This document shows, in pieces, positions 8,974 to 18,164 of a stretch of DNA of 47,660 nt. This DNA is from Deltaproteobacteria bacterium (lineage in GTDB: Bacteria > Myxococcota_A > Polyangia > JAAYKL01): contig JAFGWT010000059.1 of assembly GCA_016937015.1 (NCBI GenBank), positions 1 to 47,660 of the forward strand, written 5' to 3'. The translations under genes and the position numbers were made by a program. Numbering within the stretch: position 1 is the stretch's first letter; every line of letters starts with the position of its first letter. The notes below the pieces were generated by a model. That model was not told the DNA's origin. It saw only the letters and a program-made list of their open reading frames with translations, and made no database searches.

Positions 8974-9975
8974 ATGTCAGAAGATTTTGGAACCGGAAAC
9001 AATGTAATTTCTCTGGCAAGCAAAAGAAAACAGGCCCAGCAAATTGTTGAAGAGGCCAAGGAAGTCTTTCGCATGCAGGCAATGGCAATTGCCAGCCTTT
9101 CCAACAAAATTAATGGCGAATTCACCAAGGCAGTTAAACTAATTTTGAACACAACAGGACACCTGATAGTCTGCGGCATCGGCAAATCCGGACTTATTGG
9201 ACAAAAAATGGCGGCGACCTTTGCTTCAACCGGAACGCCCAGCTTTTTTGTTCATCCTGCTGAAGCCTATCATGGCGACTTGGGCATGATTACCGAAGAG
9301 GACGTCATTTTATTAATTTCCAACAGTGGCGAAACGGAAGAAGTCGTCCGTTTAATCCCCTATCTGAAGCAGCTGAGCGTTCCGATTATCGCGCTGGTAG
9401 GCAGACAGGACTCTCACCTCGCAACACATGCAGATGTTTGCATTGATATTTCGGTTGATAGAGAAGTATGTCCCAATAACCTCGCGCCGACCAATTCCAC
9501 CTTGGCCACACTCGCGATGGGAGATGCCATGGCTGTTTCCCTTATTAAAGAGAAAAATTTTCAGGCAAACGATTTTGCCAGGCTTCATCCCGGAGGCAGC
9601 CTGGGTCGAAAACTTCTTACCGAAGTCCGCGACGTTATGCACACTGGCGCTTTGCCCGTTGTATCGCCTGAACAAAGCGTGCAGGATTCCCTTTTGCCAA
9701 TGACACAGGGCCGGTTGGGTCTGGTTCTGGTGATGGAGCAGGACAAACTGCTGGGTATAGTGACTGATGGTGATTTAAGACGGGCTTTGCATAAATACAG
9801 CGACCTGTCCAAAGTCACTGTTGACTCAATCATGACTTCCACTCCCAAAACAATCTGTGAAACGGCGCGGCTAAGTGATGCCGAAGAGATTATGAAACAA
9901 AACAAAATAAAAGCACTTGTAGTTTTGGACAACGGGGGTAAAGTGTCTGGGATTTTGGAAATCTTTGATGACTAA
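8974..9975 (+). CDS. kpsF: D-arabinose-5-phosphate isomerase (KpsF/KdsD/GutQ family)
   Basis: This enzyme interconverts ribulose-5-phosphate and arabinose-5-phosphate, the precursor of Kdo. The SIS domain occupies about residues 20-180 (HLIVCGIGKSGLIGQKMAATF; THADV; LAPTNSTLATLAMGDA). Two CBS domains follow (about 200-330), with a DVMHTG start and IVTDGDLRR. I chose the ATG at 8974 because AGGAG lies 11 nt upstream and the resulting 333 residues match family length. A GTG at 8917 would add 19 hydrophobic residues without homology. As the first gene before kpsM-T-E-D, it corresponds to kpsF of group 2 capsule loci. It could be the cell's only KdsD or a capsule-dedicated paralog. Confidence 0.94.
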   Translation: MSEDFGTGNNVISLASKRKQAQQIVEEAKEVFRMQAMAIASLSNKINGEFTKAVKLILNTTGHLIVCGIGKSGLIGQKMAATFASTGTPSFFVHPAEAYHGDLGMITEEDVILLISNSGETEEVVRLIPYLKQLSVPIIALVGRQDSHLATHADVCIDISVDREVCPNNLAPTNSTLATLAMGDAMAVSLIKEKNFQANDFARLHPGGSLGRKLLTEVRDVMHTGALPVVSPEQSVQDSLLPMTQGRLGLVLVMEQDKLLGIVTDGDLRRALHKYSDLSKVTVDSIMTSTPKTICETARLSDAEEIMKQNKIKALVVLDNGGKVSGILEIFDD

Positions 9976-9988
9976 ACAAAGCTGATGA

Positions 9989-10357
9989 ATGATGAAAACT
10001 TACATATATTGTCTACTTATTTTGCTGAATATTTTATTCGCATCCTGTGCAGCAAGACACGGCGCATCTTCTCAATTGGATAATTCTCTGACAGCGGATG
10101 TCCCTGTGCTTCCGCAGAACAGTTCCGAAAAAGAATTGCTTCAAAAAATTCCATCTGCAAAAGCGGGCAAATCCTTCAAAATTGGCGGTGCAACGTTTCT
10201 GGTCACAAACGCGTATTTCGCCGCCAGCGGCAGAGAATGCAAATCAGTCCAAATTACGAATCCTGAAACCCCCGACTCGGTTTTAAAAATCGCATGCAAT
10301 TTCGATGGCACATGGGGATATGCCCCAGATGTGTTTCCCAAATCAACACTGCAATGA
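9989..10357 (+). CDS. Small lipoprotein in the capsule export operon
   Basis: A 122-residue predicted lipoprotein. A short positively charged start and hydrophobic stretch (YCLLILLNILFASC) end in a lipobox-like FASC, with the modified cysteine at C20. The mature part is small and globular-looking, with a beta-rich core (KIGGATFLVTNAYF) and the ending DGTWGYAPDVF. I do not recognise a named family with confidence. It starts 13 bp after kpsF, and its stop overlaps the kpsM start (ATGA), so it is translationally coupled to the transporter. A role in the envelope-spanning export complex or at the outer membrane is inferred from this position only. A second ATG three bases later is an equally good start. 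Confidence 0.75.
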   Translation: MMKTYIYCLLILLNILFASCAARHGASSQLDNSLTADVPVLPQNSSEKELLQKIPSAKAGKSFKIGGATFLVTNAYFAASGRECKSVQITNPETPDSVLKIACNFDGTWGYAPDVFPKSTLQ

Positions 10358-11148
10358 CTTCTGCATTCAGAGATTTTGCGCGTGGCCTATCTATTCAGGT
10401 ACACGTCATTCATGCATTAATTTTAAGAGAAACACGGACTGCATTCGGACAGCATAAACTTGGATATATCTGGGCGCTGGCCAGCCATGGCTTTTTTATT
10501 GGAATATTCGCTGCCATGTTCGTTTTCGCTAATCGCAGCGTGCCCTCTGGCATGGATGTTATTGGTTTTTTATGCACCGGGTTCCTTACCTACAACTTAT
10601 TTATGGGAACACAGGGAAAAGCCAAAACCGCCGTAAAGGCCAATGTCTCGCTGCTGTATTATCCACAAGTGCATCCGTTGGATTTGGTGGCCGCCCGTTG
10701 CCTGCTGGAAATCGCTACTGTCATGGTTGCGTTTTTCCTGTTCATGTTTGCCAACACAATTTATACGCAGCACTTCCCTCTTGACAGCGCGCTATTAACG
10801 CTCGCCGGACTGTTTCTCGCGGCGCTCCTTGGGTCTGCCCTCGGACTTTGCACCAACAGCCTTTGTGTTCTCTGGCCGACAATGGAGCAGTTGATTGGCC
10901 CCCTTCTCCGGCCGCTGTTTTGGATTTCAGGTCTGTTCTTCTCCATCGCTGAAATACCATTATTTGCGCGGGAGGCGCTGCTATGGAATCCGGTTTTGCA
11001 CGTAATTGAAATGACCCGAGATGGCTGGTTTAAAACATACAATTACAAGTTTTACAGCTTTTCCTATGTCATTTACTGGATTCTGGGTTTGACGGTTCTC
11101 GGACTCATTACGGAACGTTTGAATAGAAACAAAGTGTTGTCCAGCTGA
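10354..11148 (+). CDS. kpsM: Capsule polysaccharide ABC transporter permease (KpsM-like)
   Basis: This is the ABC-2 type inner-membrane permease for capsule export. The 264-residue product has about six hydrophobic segments. The N-terminal RETRTAFGQHKLGYIWAL block is typical of KpsM/BexB/CtrC, and the WNPVLHVIEMTRDGWF block near the C-terminus is characteristic of the family. I set the start at the ATG at 10354, which overlaps the lipoprotein stop as ATGA. An upstream in-frame ATG at 10294 would add 20 residues that overlap the lipoprotein gene and break the family alignment. The stop at 11146-11148 overlaps the kpsT ATG, so permease and ATPase are coupled. Confidence 0.95.
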   Translation: MTSAFRDFARGLSIQVHVIHALILRETRTAFGQHKLGYIWALASHGFFIGIFAAMFVFANRSVPSGMDVIGFLCTGFLTYNLFMGTQGKAKTAVKANVSLLYYPQVHPLDLVAARCLLEIATVMVAFFLFMFANTIYTQHFPLDSALLTLAGLFLAALLGSALGLCTNSLCVLWPTMEQLIGPLLRPLFWISGLFFSIAEIPLFAREALLWNPVLHVIEMTRDGWFKTYNYKFYSFSYVIYWILGLTVLGLITERLNRNKVLSS

Positions 11149-11795
11149 TGATTGAGCTAAGGAACATATATAAAAGTTATTTTGTAAACGGATTTCGGAA
11201 CCACGTGCTTAACAATATCAGCATTGTGTTTCCCGACAACGTGAACATTGGCATACTTGGTTTAAACGGGGCGGGAAAATCAACTCTGCTTCGCCTTATT
11301 GCCGGGGTTGAGTTGCCAGACGAAGGCTCAATCCATCGCACAGGTCGCATTTCCTGGCCCATCGGCTTCTCTGGCGGCTTCAACGGGTCGTTGTCCGGGG
11401 AGGAAAACTGCAGATTCGTTGCCCGGATTTATCATGAGGATGTCGATCGCATTATCGGATTTGCCCAGGAATTTGCAGAAATCGGCAGACATTTTTTTCA
11501 GCCAGTGCGCACCTATTCATCTGGAATGAAAGCAAGACTTGCGTTCGGACTCAGCATGGCCATTGATTTCAACGTGTATCTAATCGACGAAATTACAGCG
11601 GTAGGAGACAACGTATTTAGAAACAAATGTGCCAAAGTGTTCGATGAACGCCGGGAGCATACTTCAATAATTATGGTTTCCCATAACCTTGGCACCATCG
11701 CCAAGTTTTGTGACAAGGCAGCTATTTTGACCAGAGGCTCAATGCAAATTTTTGACTCGGTTGACGAAGCTGCGAAAATATATGAGGCATTATAA
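11148..11795 (+). CDS. kpsT: Capsule polysaccharide ABC transporter ATPase (KpsT-like)
   Basis: The 215-residue ATP-binding subunit energises KpsM. Walker A is GLNGAGKST (residues 38-46), the signature region is YSSGMKARLAFGLSM, Walker B is VYLIDEI, and the H-loop region is MVSHNLGTI. The size is typical of KpsT/BexA/CtrD (about 215-220). These lack the long C-terminal carbohydrate-binding domain of Wzt-type O-antigen ATPases, which suggests the substrate is recognised through a lipid-linked terminus rather than a capped chain end. Start and stop each overlap the neighbouring genes (TGATG with kpsM, TAATG with kpsE). Confidence 0.96.
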   Translation: MIELRNIYKSYFVNGFRNHVLNNISIVFPDNVNIGILGLNGAGKSTLLRLIAGVELPDEGSIHRTGRISWPIGFSGGFNGSLSGEENCRFVARIYHEDVDRIIGFAQEFAEIGRHFFQPVRTYSSGMKARLAFGLSMAIDFNVYLIDEITAVGDNVFRNKCAKVFDERREHTSIIMVSHNLGTIAKFCDKAAILTRGSMQIFDSVDEAAKIYEAL

Positions 11796-13054
11796 TGCAA
11801 AAAAATAAAGAAAAAGACTCTGCCGTTGACCGCTCTCCGTCACCGCTGTCTGCCGACGAGCAACGGAAACAGGACACGGCAGGCAAAATTCGTCAGCTGA
11901 AAGCCGATGCGCAGAATTCTCCGGCGGATTACGCTCAGTTGGCACGTAAAAGGCGACGCAAACGATCCATTCGACTGGTCCAGAAGCTGATTATATTTGT
12001 TCTGTTGCCAGTCATTATTGCAACTGTTTACTACTATAGGTTCGCGAGTGACCAATATATGTCCACTGCCGGGGTGACGCTTAAATCCGAGGGACCCATG
12101 CAATATGGCATCGATTCTCTCCTTGGATCTTTCGCGGGGAGCGGATCCTCCCAGGAGGCAGTTACAGCGAAGGAGTACATTTTGTCCCGTGACATGCTTC
12201 GTCTATTGGATGAGCAGGTCGGTTTTCTGAAACACTATAAAAATCCTAAAATTGATTATCTCGCCCGCCTGCCCAAAGACGCCAGTTTTGAAGACGCGTT
12301 CGAGTACTACCAGGATATGGTCAGCGCCGTTTTTGAAGCTGAGTCCGGCGTACTGATACTTGAAATCAAAGCATTCGATGCCAGAAACGCCAACCTGTTT
12401 GCGAAAACCATCATCAAGCTGGCTGAGGATAAAGTAAATTCCATATCCACCAAAATGCAGGCAGACAAAATTAATTTCACGCGAAAAGTAGTTAAAGAGG
12501 CGGAGGTGAGGCTCGCAAACGCACAGAAAAACGTCCTTGCCGTGCAGAAAAAAACCGCCGATTTCAGTCCGCAACATTCTGCCACTGCAGCGATGGGGCT
12601 TAAAACAAATCTTGAAAACGCATTGGTAATGGCCCAGGCCGAATTGAGTCAGGCGCGCGCCATTATGTCACCTCTCGCCCCCAAGGTACAGGCACTCAGC
12701 CGACGAGTCAGCGCCCTGAAAACACAAATCACAAAGGAAAACAATCGTCTGCTTGGCGATGATTCGGACGAGAGCGGCCTTGGAAAAAACATGGTCGAAT
12801 TTGAAATGGCAATGCTGGAGAAGGAACTGGCTCAGAAGGAATATCAATCTGCCCTTGTGTCTCTTGAGATGGCCAGGCTGGAAGCACTGAAACAAACTCG
12901 ATATTTGGTAGAAATCTCGTCTCCCTCGCTTCCAGATGAAGCCACATACCCGAAACGATGGTTAAAAATACTCACCGCCTTCCTCGTCTCGTTGAGTATT
13001 TTTGGTATTTTTTCATTAACCATTTCAGCAATCAAAGAACACGCGAGAATGTAG
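11795..13054 (+). CDS. kpsE: Capsule export inner-membrane polysaccharide co-polymerase (KpsE-like)
   Basis: A periplasmic adaptor of the KpsE/BexC/CtrB family that links the ABC transporter to the outer-membrane channel. It has a hydrophilic cytoplasmic N-terminus (1-60, ending in a very basic KRRRKRS), a first membrane segment at about 63-82, and a long periplasmic part with predicted coiled coil (about 225-355). The second membrane segment lies near the C-terminus (about 388-411), preceded by the PxxP-type motif SSPSLPDEATYPKRWLK. At 419 residues it is slightly longer than the E. coli protein because of the N-terminal extension. The ATG overlaps the kpsT stop. Confidence 0.93.
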   Translation: MQKNKEKDSAVDRSPSPLSADEQRKQDTAGKIRQLKADAQNSPADYAQLARKRRRKRSIRLVQKLIIFVLLPVIIATVYYYRFASDQYMSTAGVTLKSEGPMQYGIDSLLGSFAGSGSSQEAVTAKEYILSRDMLRLLDEQVGFLKHYKNPKIDYLARLPKDASFEDAFEYYQDMVSAVFEAESGVLILEIKAFDARNANLFAKTIIKLAEDKVNSISTKMQADKINFTRKVVKEAEVRLANAQKNVLAVQKKTADFSPQHSATAAMGLKTNLENALVMAQAELSQARAIMSPLAPKVQALSRRVSALKTQITKENNRLLGDDSDESGLGKNMVEFEMAMLEKELAQKEYQSALVSLEMARLEALKQTRYLVEISSPSLPDEATYPKRWLKILTAFLVSLSIFGIFSLTISAIKEHARM

Positions 13055-13130
13055 TGCTGAACACTTGAAAAAAAAAGTGTATCAGCTACCTTACGTGATT
13101 GAAATTTACTTATCCACAGGACAGACTATC

Positions 13131-14900
13131 ATGAGAAAATTTTCATTTTGCGCCATATTTTTACTTGCCGTACTGGTGGGATTGCTTCCCGAATCTGCCC
13201 ATGCAGCTGATGATGCGGCGACAAGCAACCAACAGCGCGCGGCCGCTGAAACACGCAAGGATATGATAGAGAAACTTGCGGGCGTCGATACCCAATCGGC
13301 TGCGCAGGGAGATTTTTCGGCGCAGATGATGCAACAGGGGTTGTCACTTGAAAATGAACTGATCATGGCGGAACCCTCATTGCCCCCCTCTCTCAACCGT
13401 GCGGCAACGCAGGCCGTTCTTCCCTTTGGGGCGAACCTCTTTTCGGGCAATTTTATTAAAACCAGACAAAATGGACTCAATCCCGGTTATCAAATTATGA
13501 CCGGTGACAAAATTGCCGTCTACACCTGGGGGGTTGTTAATATTCACAGCACTTTCACTGTGGATGGTCAGGGAAACATTTTTCTGCCCGAAATCGGTCC
13601 CATTCCCGTCGAAGGGGTGCGCTACGCAAGCCTGAACAAGGTTGTTACAGCTGCTGTTCGCAAAGTGTACTATCGCAATGTGCAGGTATATACCAATCTG
13701 CTTACAGCCAATCCCATTGCGGTGTTTGTCACAGGTGGGGTCATGAATCCTGGAAGATATGGGGGTCTGCCCTCTGACAGTGTGCTCTATTTTCTGGACC
13801 AGGCCGCTGGCATAGATCCTGCAATGGGCAGCTATAGAAAAATTTCGATATTGCGGGAAGGAAACGAAATCGCATCAATCGATCTTTACGAGTTCCTGCT
13901 TCACGGCAAAATCGAGGTTCCGCAACTTCAGGACAATGACACTATCCTCGTAGATCGTCGGGGGCCTGTTGTGGCACTGGCGGGAAACGTTGCCGCGCCC
14001 TGCTATCTGGAATTTAAAAGCGCCACCAGTACAGGCAGGGATGCGCTCGATGTCATCCCTAAGGCGGCATCCGCCACGGAGGTGACGATTAACGGAATAC
14101 GGGCTGGTCGTCCTTTCGTCAAAACGGTCACCATTCAGGAATTCGAAAAAGAAACACTGCTGGACGGGGATAATATTAATATCCGGACTGATGGGCGTTC
14201 ACAAACGATTTTAATAAGACTTCTGGGAGAGTTTGAGGGACCAACCATATTAAGCGTAAAGCGTGGTTCCCGACTCCTTGATGTTCTAAACACGGTCCCT
14301 ACATCCAGGCAGTTGGGCAATCTCAAGGCTGTTCACCTGCTCAGACAATCGGTGGCCGCTGCGCAGAAAGACACCATCAATGATACCCTCTTCCGGCTGG
14401 AAAGAAGTGCATTGCTGGCCCTGTCAAACTCTCGAGGCGAGGCGGATATTCGAGTTAAAGAAGCACAACTCACCGCTGAATTTGTGAAACGCGCCAAACA
14501 GATTCAGCCCCTGGGCCGCGTTGTCACCGCACAAAACGGGAAGCAGCTCAATGTTATTTTGGAGGACGGCGACACCATCGTGATTCCCCAGAAGACCAAT
14601 GTCGTGCGTATTGGGGGTGAAGTGATGATCTCTCAGGCAGTTATTTACCAGGAGGATATAACTGCTCTCGAATATATTCAAATGGCTGGTGGCTATTCAG
14701 AAAGGGGAGACGACGATTTGGTTATCATTCTGCATGCGGATGCATCCGTTTCGATGGCGGATCCGGATACAGAGATAAAACCTGGCGATGAAATACTGGT
14801 GCCGCCGAGAATTGATGTCAAAGTGCTCCAGAACGCCACAGATGTCATGCAGATCATTTACCAGGTTGCAATGTCGGCAGGGGTTGTTCTGAGAATCTGA
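13131..14900 (+). CDS. kpsD: Outer-membrane polysaccharide export protein (KpsD-like, OPX)
   Basis: A 589-residue polysaccharide export protein that would form the periplasmic or outer-membrane exit for capsule. It begins with a Sec signal peptide (MRKFSFCAIFLLAVLVGLL, cleavage after SAHA), with no lipobox cysteine, which fits KpsD rather than Wza. The Poly_export core follows at about 125-205 (PGYQIMTGDKIAVYTWG; VDGQGNIFLPEIGPIPVEG), then several SLBB-like repeats (VFVTGGVMNPGRYGG; LVDRRGPVVALAGNV). A late helical segment sits near the C-terminus. I chose the ATG at 13131 over a TTG at 13065 because only the former begins with a signal peptide. AGGA lies about 11 nt upstream. It is the last gene of the export operon. 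Confidence 0.93.
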   Translation: MRKFSFCAIFLLAVLVGLLPESAHAADDAATSNQQRAAAETRKDMIEKLAGVDTQSAAQGDFSAQMMQQGLSLENELIMAEPSLPPSLNRAATQAVLPFGANLFSGNFIKTRQNGLNPGYQIMTGDKIAVYTWGVVNIHSTFTVDGQGNIFLPEIGPIPVEGVRYASLNKVVTAAVRKVYYRNVQVYTNLLTANPIAVFVTGGVMNPGRYGGLPSDSVLYFLDQAAGIDPAMGSYRKISILREGNEIASIDLYEFLLHGKIEVPQLQDNDTILVDRRGPVVALAGNVAAPCYLEFKSATSTGRDALDVIPKAASATEVTINGIRAGRPFVKTVTIQEFEKETLLDGDNINIRTDGRSQTILIRLLGEFEGPTILSVKRGSRLLDVLNTVPTSRQLGNLKAVHLLRQSVAAAQKDTINDTLFRLERSALLALSNSRGEADIRVKEAQLTAEFVKRAKQIQPLGRVVTAQNGKQLNVILEDGDTIVIPQKTNVVRIGGEVMISQAVIYQEDITALEYIQMAGGYSERGDDDLVIILHADASVSMADPDTEIKPGDEILVPPRIDVKVLQNATDVMQIIYQVAMSAGVVLRI

Positions 14901-15034
14901 GACAAAACGGATTTGAATCATTTGCCCCCTTCAATCAGGCAAGACTGACTGTTTCCTTTCTGAATAAATCACCAGATTAGAATACAACGAAAGACTGAGA
15001 ATGATGACAAAAGCGGAAGAAAGAAGCGATCCGG

Positions 15035-16075
15035 TCAGTGGCGCTGCTGCAGGTACCAGTCATACATTTTTGATATGCCGTCATGAAGACTGGTCTTGTA
15101 GGCCCAGCCCAGCTTATTGAGTTTGGATACATCCAGAAGCTTTTTCGGTGTGCCGTCGGGTTTTGTGGCGTCAAACACCAGCTCTCCATCAAACCCCACC
15201 ACACCTCTTATCAGTTCGGCCAGCGCCGCAATGGTCAGATCCTGCCCCGTGCCAATATTGATATGCGTGTTGCGAATTTCGACGTCGCCTGCTGCCAAAT
15301 CCTCAAAATTCACGTGTTCCATAACAAATACGCATGCATCCGCCATATCTTCCGAATATAAAAACTCTCGATACGGAGTTCCTGTTCCCCATATTGTCAC
15401 GGCTGACTCCGACACCCCGTATTTTTCAAGCTCAACCTGCCATTCTGATGTCCCTAAATCATTAATGATGCCATCAATATCGCCAGCAGCCTTCAGTTTG
15501 GCCAGATGCATTTTTCGAATCAACGCCGGCAACACATGAGACTTTTCAAGATCAAAATTGTCATAGGGCCCGTACAGATTGGTTGGCATCACAGAGATAA
15601 AATTGGTGCCGTACTGCAAATTGTAGGCTTCACACATCTTTAGACCCGTGATTTTAGCGATTGCGTAAGGCTCATTGGTATATTCGAGCTCACTGGTAAG
15701 CAGATGAGATTCCTTCATGGGCTGAGGGCAGAGCCTGGGATATATGCAGCTGCTTCCCAAAAAGAGCAGTTTCCTGACTCCGTGTACATAGCTAAGATGA
15801 ATCACATTGTTTTGGATTTGCAAATTGGAATGAATGAATTCTGCCCGATATGTATTGTTGGCTACGATGCCACCAACTTTGGCAGCCGCCAATAGCACAT
15901 ATTCGGGCTTTTCTTCTCTGAAGAAGGCATCTGTCGCCTCGAAATTCTCCAAATCCAACTCATCAATTGTGCGTCCAACAATGTTCGTATAACCATGCGC
16001 CGCAAGAGAGCGACAAATCGCGCTCCCCACCAGCCCCGTGTGCCCTGCCACATATATTTTACTCGACTTATCCAT
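15035..16075 (-). CDS. fcl: GDP-L-fucose synthase
   Basis: The enzyme epimerises and reduces GDP-4-keto-6-deoxy-mannose to GDP-L-fucose with NADPH. It is an extended SDR fold of 346 residues: Rossmann motif [10 protein letters not shown] (about 11-20), the [10 protein letters not shown] block, [10 protein letters not shown], and the catalytic YAIAK (Tyr-x3-Lys). [11 protein letters not shown] and a [21 protein letters not shown]-type C-terminal domain complete the family pattern. A conspicuous insertion-like stretch around the [17 protein letters not shown] segment is typical of some family members. AGGAA lies 7 nt before the ATG. It starts 10 bp after gmd, so the two form a GDP-fucose cassette at the end of the minus-strand assembly operon. 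Confidence 0.95.
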   Translation of the reverse strand: MDKSSKIYVAGHTGLVGSAICRSLAAHGYTNIVGRTIDELDLENFEATDAFFREEKPEYVLLAAAKVGGIVANNTYRAEFIHSNLQIQNNVIHLSYVHGVRKLLFLGSSCIYPRLCPQPMKESHLLTSELEYTNEPYAIAKITGLKMCEAYNLQYGTNFISVMPTNLYGPYDNFDLEKSHVLPALIRKMHLAKLKAAGDIDGIINDLGTSEWQVELEKYGVSESAVTIWGTGTPYREFLYSEDMADACVFVMEHVNFEDLAAGDVEIRNTHINIGTGQDLTIAALAELIRGVVGFDGELVFDATKPDGTPKKLLDVSKLNKLGWAYKTSLHDGISKMYDWYLQQRH

Positions 16076-16085
16076 ATGAATATTC

Positions 16086-17207
16086 CTATTCGAAGCGGTT
16101 TAAAATCTGATGGCCGCCCTCTTGCAAATATTTTTCCTTCTCCATTAATGTCACATCGCTGCTCATCATATCTTTGACCAATGCCGAGAGATCCTGTTGA
16201 GGCTTCCATCCCAGGGCTTCATGTGCATGCGTTGCATCGCCAATCAGCAAATCCACTTCGGTAGGGCGAAAATAGCGCGGATCCACAGAGAGAACGACCG
16301 TTTCCGGTGGCACTTGAAATGCATCACTGGCGCATGATTTAATGACGCCGATTTCATCAACACCTTCGCCCCGAAATTCAATTTCAATCCCAACTTCAGC
16401 AAAGGCCATGCGCACAAAGTCTCGAATCGAAGTGGTGACGCCGGTTGCCAAAACAAAATCCGATGGCTTATCGTGCTGCAGTATGCGCCACATCCCCTCA
16501 ACGTAATCCCTGGCGTGTCCCCAGTCTCTTTTAGAGCTCAGATTGCCCAGATACAGCTTATCCTGCAGCCCCAACGCAATTCTGGCCACAGCGCGCGTAA
16601 TTTTACGTGTCACAAAGGTTTCACCGCGAATTGGGCTTTCGTGATTAAACAAAATGCCATTTGACGCGAACATATTATATGCTTCGCGATAATTCACCGT
16701 AATCCAATACGCATACAGTTTGGCAACAGCATAGGGGCTTCGGGGATAAAAAGGGGTTTTCTCATTTTGGGGAACTGATTGAACCAGACCATATAATTCA
16801 CTGGTGGATGCCTGATAAATTTTGGTTTTTTCAACTAATCCCAAAATTCTAACCGCTTCGAGAATACGCAACGTTCCCAGTCCATCTGCATTTGCGGTAT
16901 ATTCCGGCGTATCAAAGCTCACATGGACATGACTCATTGCTGCAAGGTTATAGATTTCGTCTGGTTGAACCTGCTGAATAATTCGTATCAGATTCGTAGA
17001 ATCCGTCATATCACCATAATGCAGCACAAAATTCGAATCCTTTTCGTGCGGGTCCTGGTACAGATGATCTATGCGATCTGTGTTGAAAAGAGACGCGCGC
17101 CTTTTTATCCCATGAACTTCGTATCCTTTAGACAACAGAAGTTCTGACAGATACGCACCGTCCTGCCCTGTAATCCCGGTAACCAATGCTTTTTTCTTTG
17201 TCATCAT
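16086..17207 (-). CDS. gmd: GDP-mannose 4,6-dehydratase
   Basis: This enzyme converts GDP-mannose to GDP-4-keto-6-deoxymannose, the first committed step to GDP-fucose (or colitose/perosamine). Family motifs are [16 protein letters not shown] at the NAD(P)-binding N-terminus, the [17 protein letters not shown] block, STSELYG, and catalytic YAVAK. The [24 protein letters not shown] block is diagnostic for Gmd. A TTG-initiated frame starts at 17228, but AAGGGA sits immediately upstream of a double ATG (17207 and 17204), so I start at 17207, giving the family-standard 373 residues. It precedes fcl by 10 bp. Confidence 0.96.
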   Translation of the reverse strand: MMTKKKALVTGITGQDGAYLSELLLSKGYEVHGIKRRASLFNTDRIDHLYQDPHEKDSNFVLHYGDMTDSTNLIRIIQQVQPDEIYNLAAMSHVHVSFDTPEYTANADGLGTLRILEAVRILGLVEKTKIYQASTSELYGLVQSVPQNEKTPFYPRSPYAVAKLYAYWITVNYREAYNMFASNGILFNHESPIRGETFVTRKITRAVARIALGLQDKLYLGNLSSKRDWGHARDYVEGMWRILQHDKPSDFVLATGVTTSIRDFVRMAFAEVGIEIEFRGEGVDEIGVIKSCASDAFQVPPETVVLSVDPRYFRPTEVDLLIGDATHAHEALGWKPQQDLSALVKDMMSSDVTLMEKEKYLQEGGHQILNRFE

Positions 17208-17339
17208 ATTTCCCTTAAAAAGATTCAATTATCATGTGCTCCATTTTCAGCACCTATTTCAATAAAAACATTACCCAAGTATTTTGTGTCTAACTGATTT
17301 CAAAAAAAAAGAAACCGATAAAATTTCCAAACCTTCCGG

Positions 17340-18116
17340 TTATACAGTCTGTTGCTGTGCCTGAAACCTGGCAATAATGTGATTGAGCAGCTTTATCCCC
17401 AATTCATACCATCGCGCATCCACATCAAAACGGTACCCAAGTATTTTTTTACACATTGGGGAGATAGGAGAGGTACTCTGCGACATTCCGGTGTCACTCA
17501 TCATATCGTAGCTCTTTTTCCAGCGAATATGCCCCAATGCCTCAATCTGCCGCAAATACTCCACAAAAACCGGAATTGTTGGATGATTCTGCGTTAAAAA
17601 AAGTCGTTCGTGCTGATAAGCGCTCCGAATATAATCCACCATTCGAATGTTGCAGGAGTCTTCTTTTTTTTCCATCTCCTGCATGCAGTGTTCGAACCGC
17701 TCAATCAAACCAAAATCGATTTCTCCCTCGCGATATTTGTCCCTGATTTGCTCGGGTGATTCACCGCTTTTAAGCAAATTCACAACGTATTCTTCACCAA
17801 AAACAAGTCCTTTGGATGGGACGAGAATCATTTCGGCATAACCGGAATTGAAAAAATAGGCGAAACTGATGATCTTTGAGGGATCAAACTGCGCCCGAAG
17901 CGCCTGTTCAGACAAATACGCGTGTTTAATGCCCAATGGCTGCAATACAAGCAGATCAGAAGACTGCAAAATTTTAGCTGCCTCCGCTTCGCTCGGCACA
18001 GGCGCCACCAACGGCGTCGCTGACATAAATTCACAAAGACAGTCGTCGTTCATCTCTGATATGTATTGCCCAATACGCTGTGCCTGACAATTTCCGACTA
18101 TAGCAATTCTTTTCAT
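17340..18116 (-). CDS. WcbI-like capsule polysaccharide modification protein
   Basis: A 258-residue cytoplasmic protein that opens with IAIVGNCQAQRIGQYI. The GNCQ loop is the hallmark of the WcbI family (polysaccharide biosynthesis enzymes with a CoA-binding fold, thought to acetylate capsule sugars). Later features also fit: SDLLVLQPL, a HPTIPVFVEYL motif, and a C-terminal helical end. It lies between the SGNH-GT fusion and gmd in the same operon. A second, diverged WcbI-like gene is at 33710-34591. Acetyl transfer is an inference from the family. The sugar acceptor is unknown. Confidence 0.8.
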   Translation of the reverse strand: MKRIAIVGNCQAQRIGQYISEMNDDCLCEFMSATPLVAPVPSEAEAAKILQSSDLLVLQPLGIKHAYLSEQALRAQFDPSKIISFAYFFNSGYAEMILVPSKGLVFGEEYVVNLLKSGESPEQIRDKYREGEIDFGLIERFEHCMQEMEKKEDSCNIRMVDYIRSAYQHERLFLTQNHPTIPVFVEYLRQIEALGHIRWKKSYDMMSDTGMSQSTSPISPMCKKILGYRFDVDARWYELGIKLLNHIIARFQAQQQTV

Positions 18117-18164
18117 ATCTTACGCTCATTTTCCAGCAAACAGATTCGCCTTTAACTTTGTGTT

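Noticed and set aside
10294-10353. Upstream extension of kpsM
   Set aside because: It overlaps the lipoprotein gene, while the ATGA overlap at 10354 gives the family-standard start.
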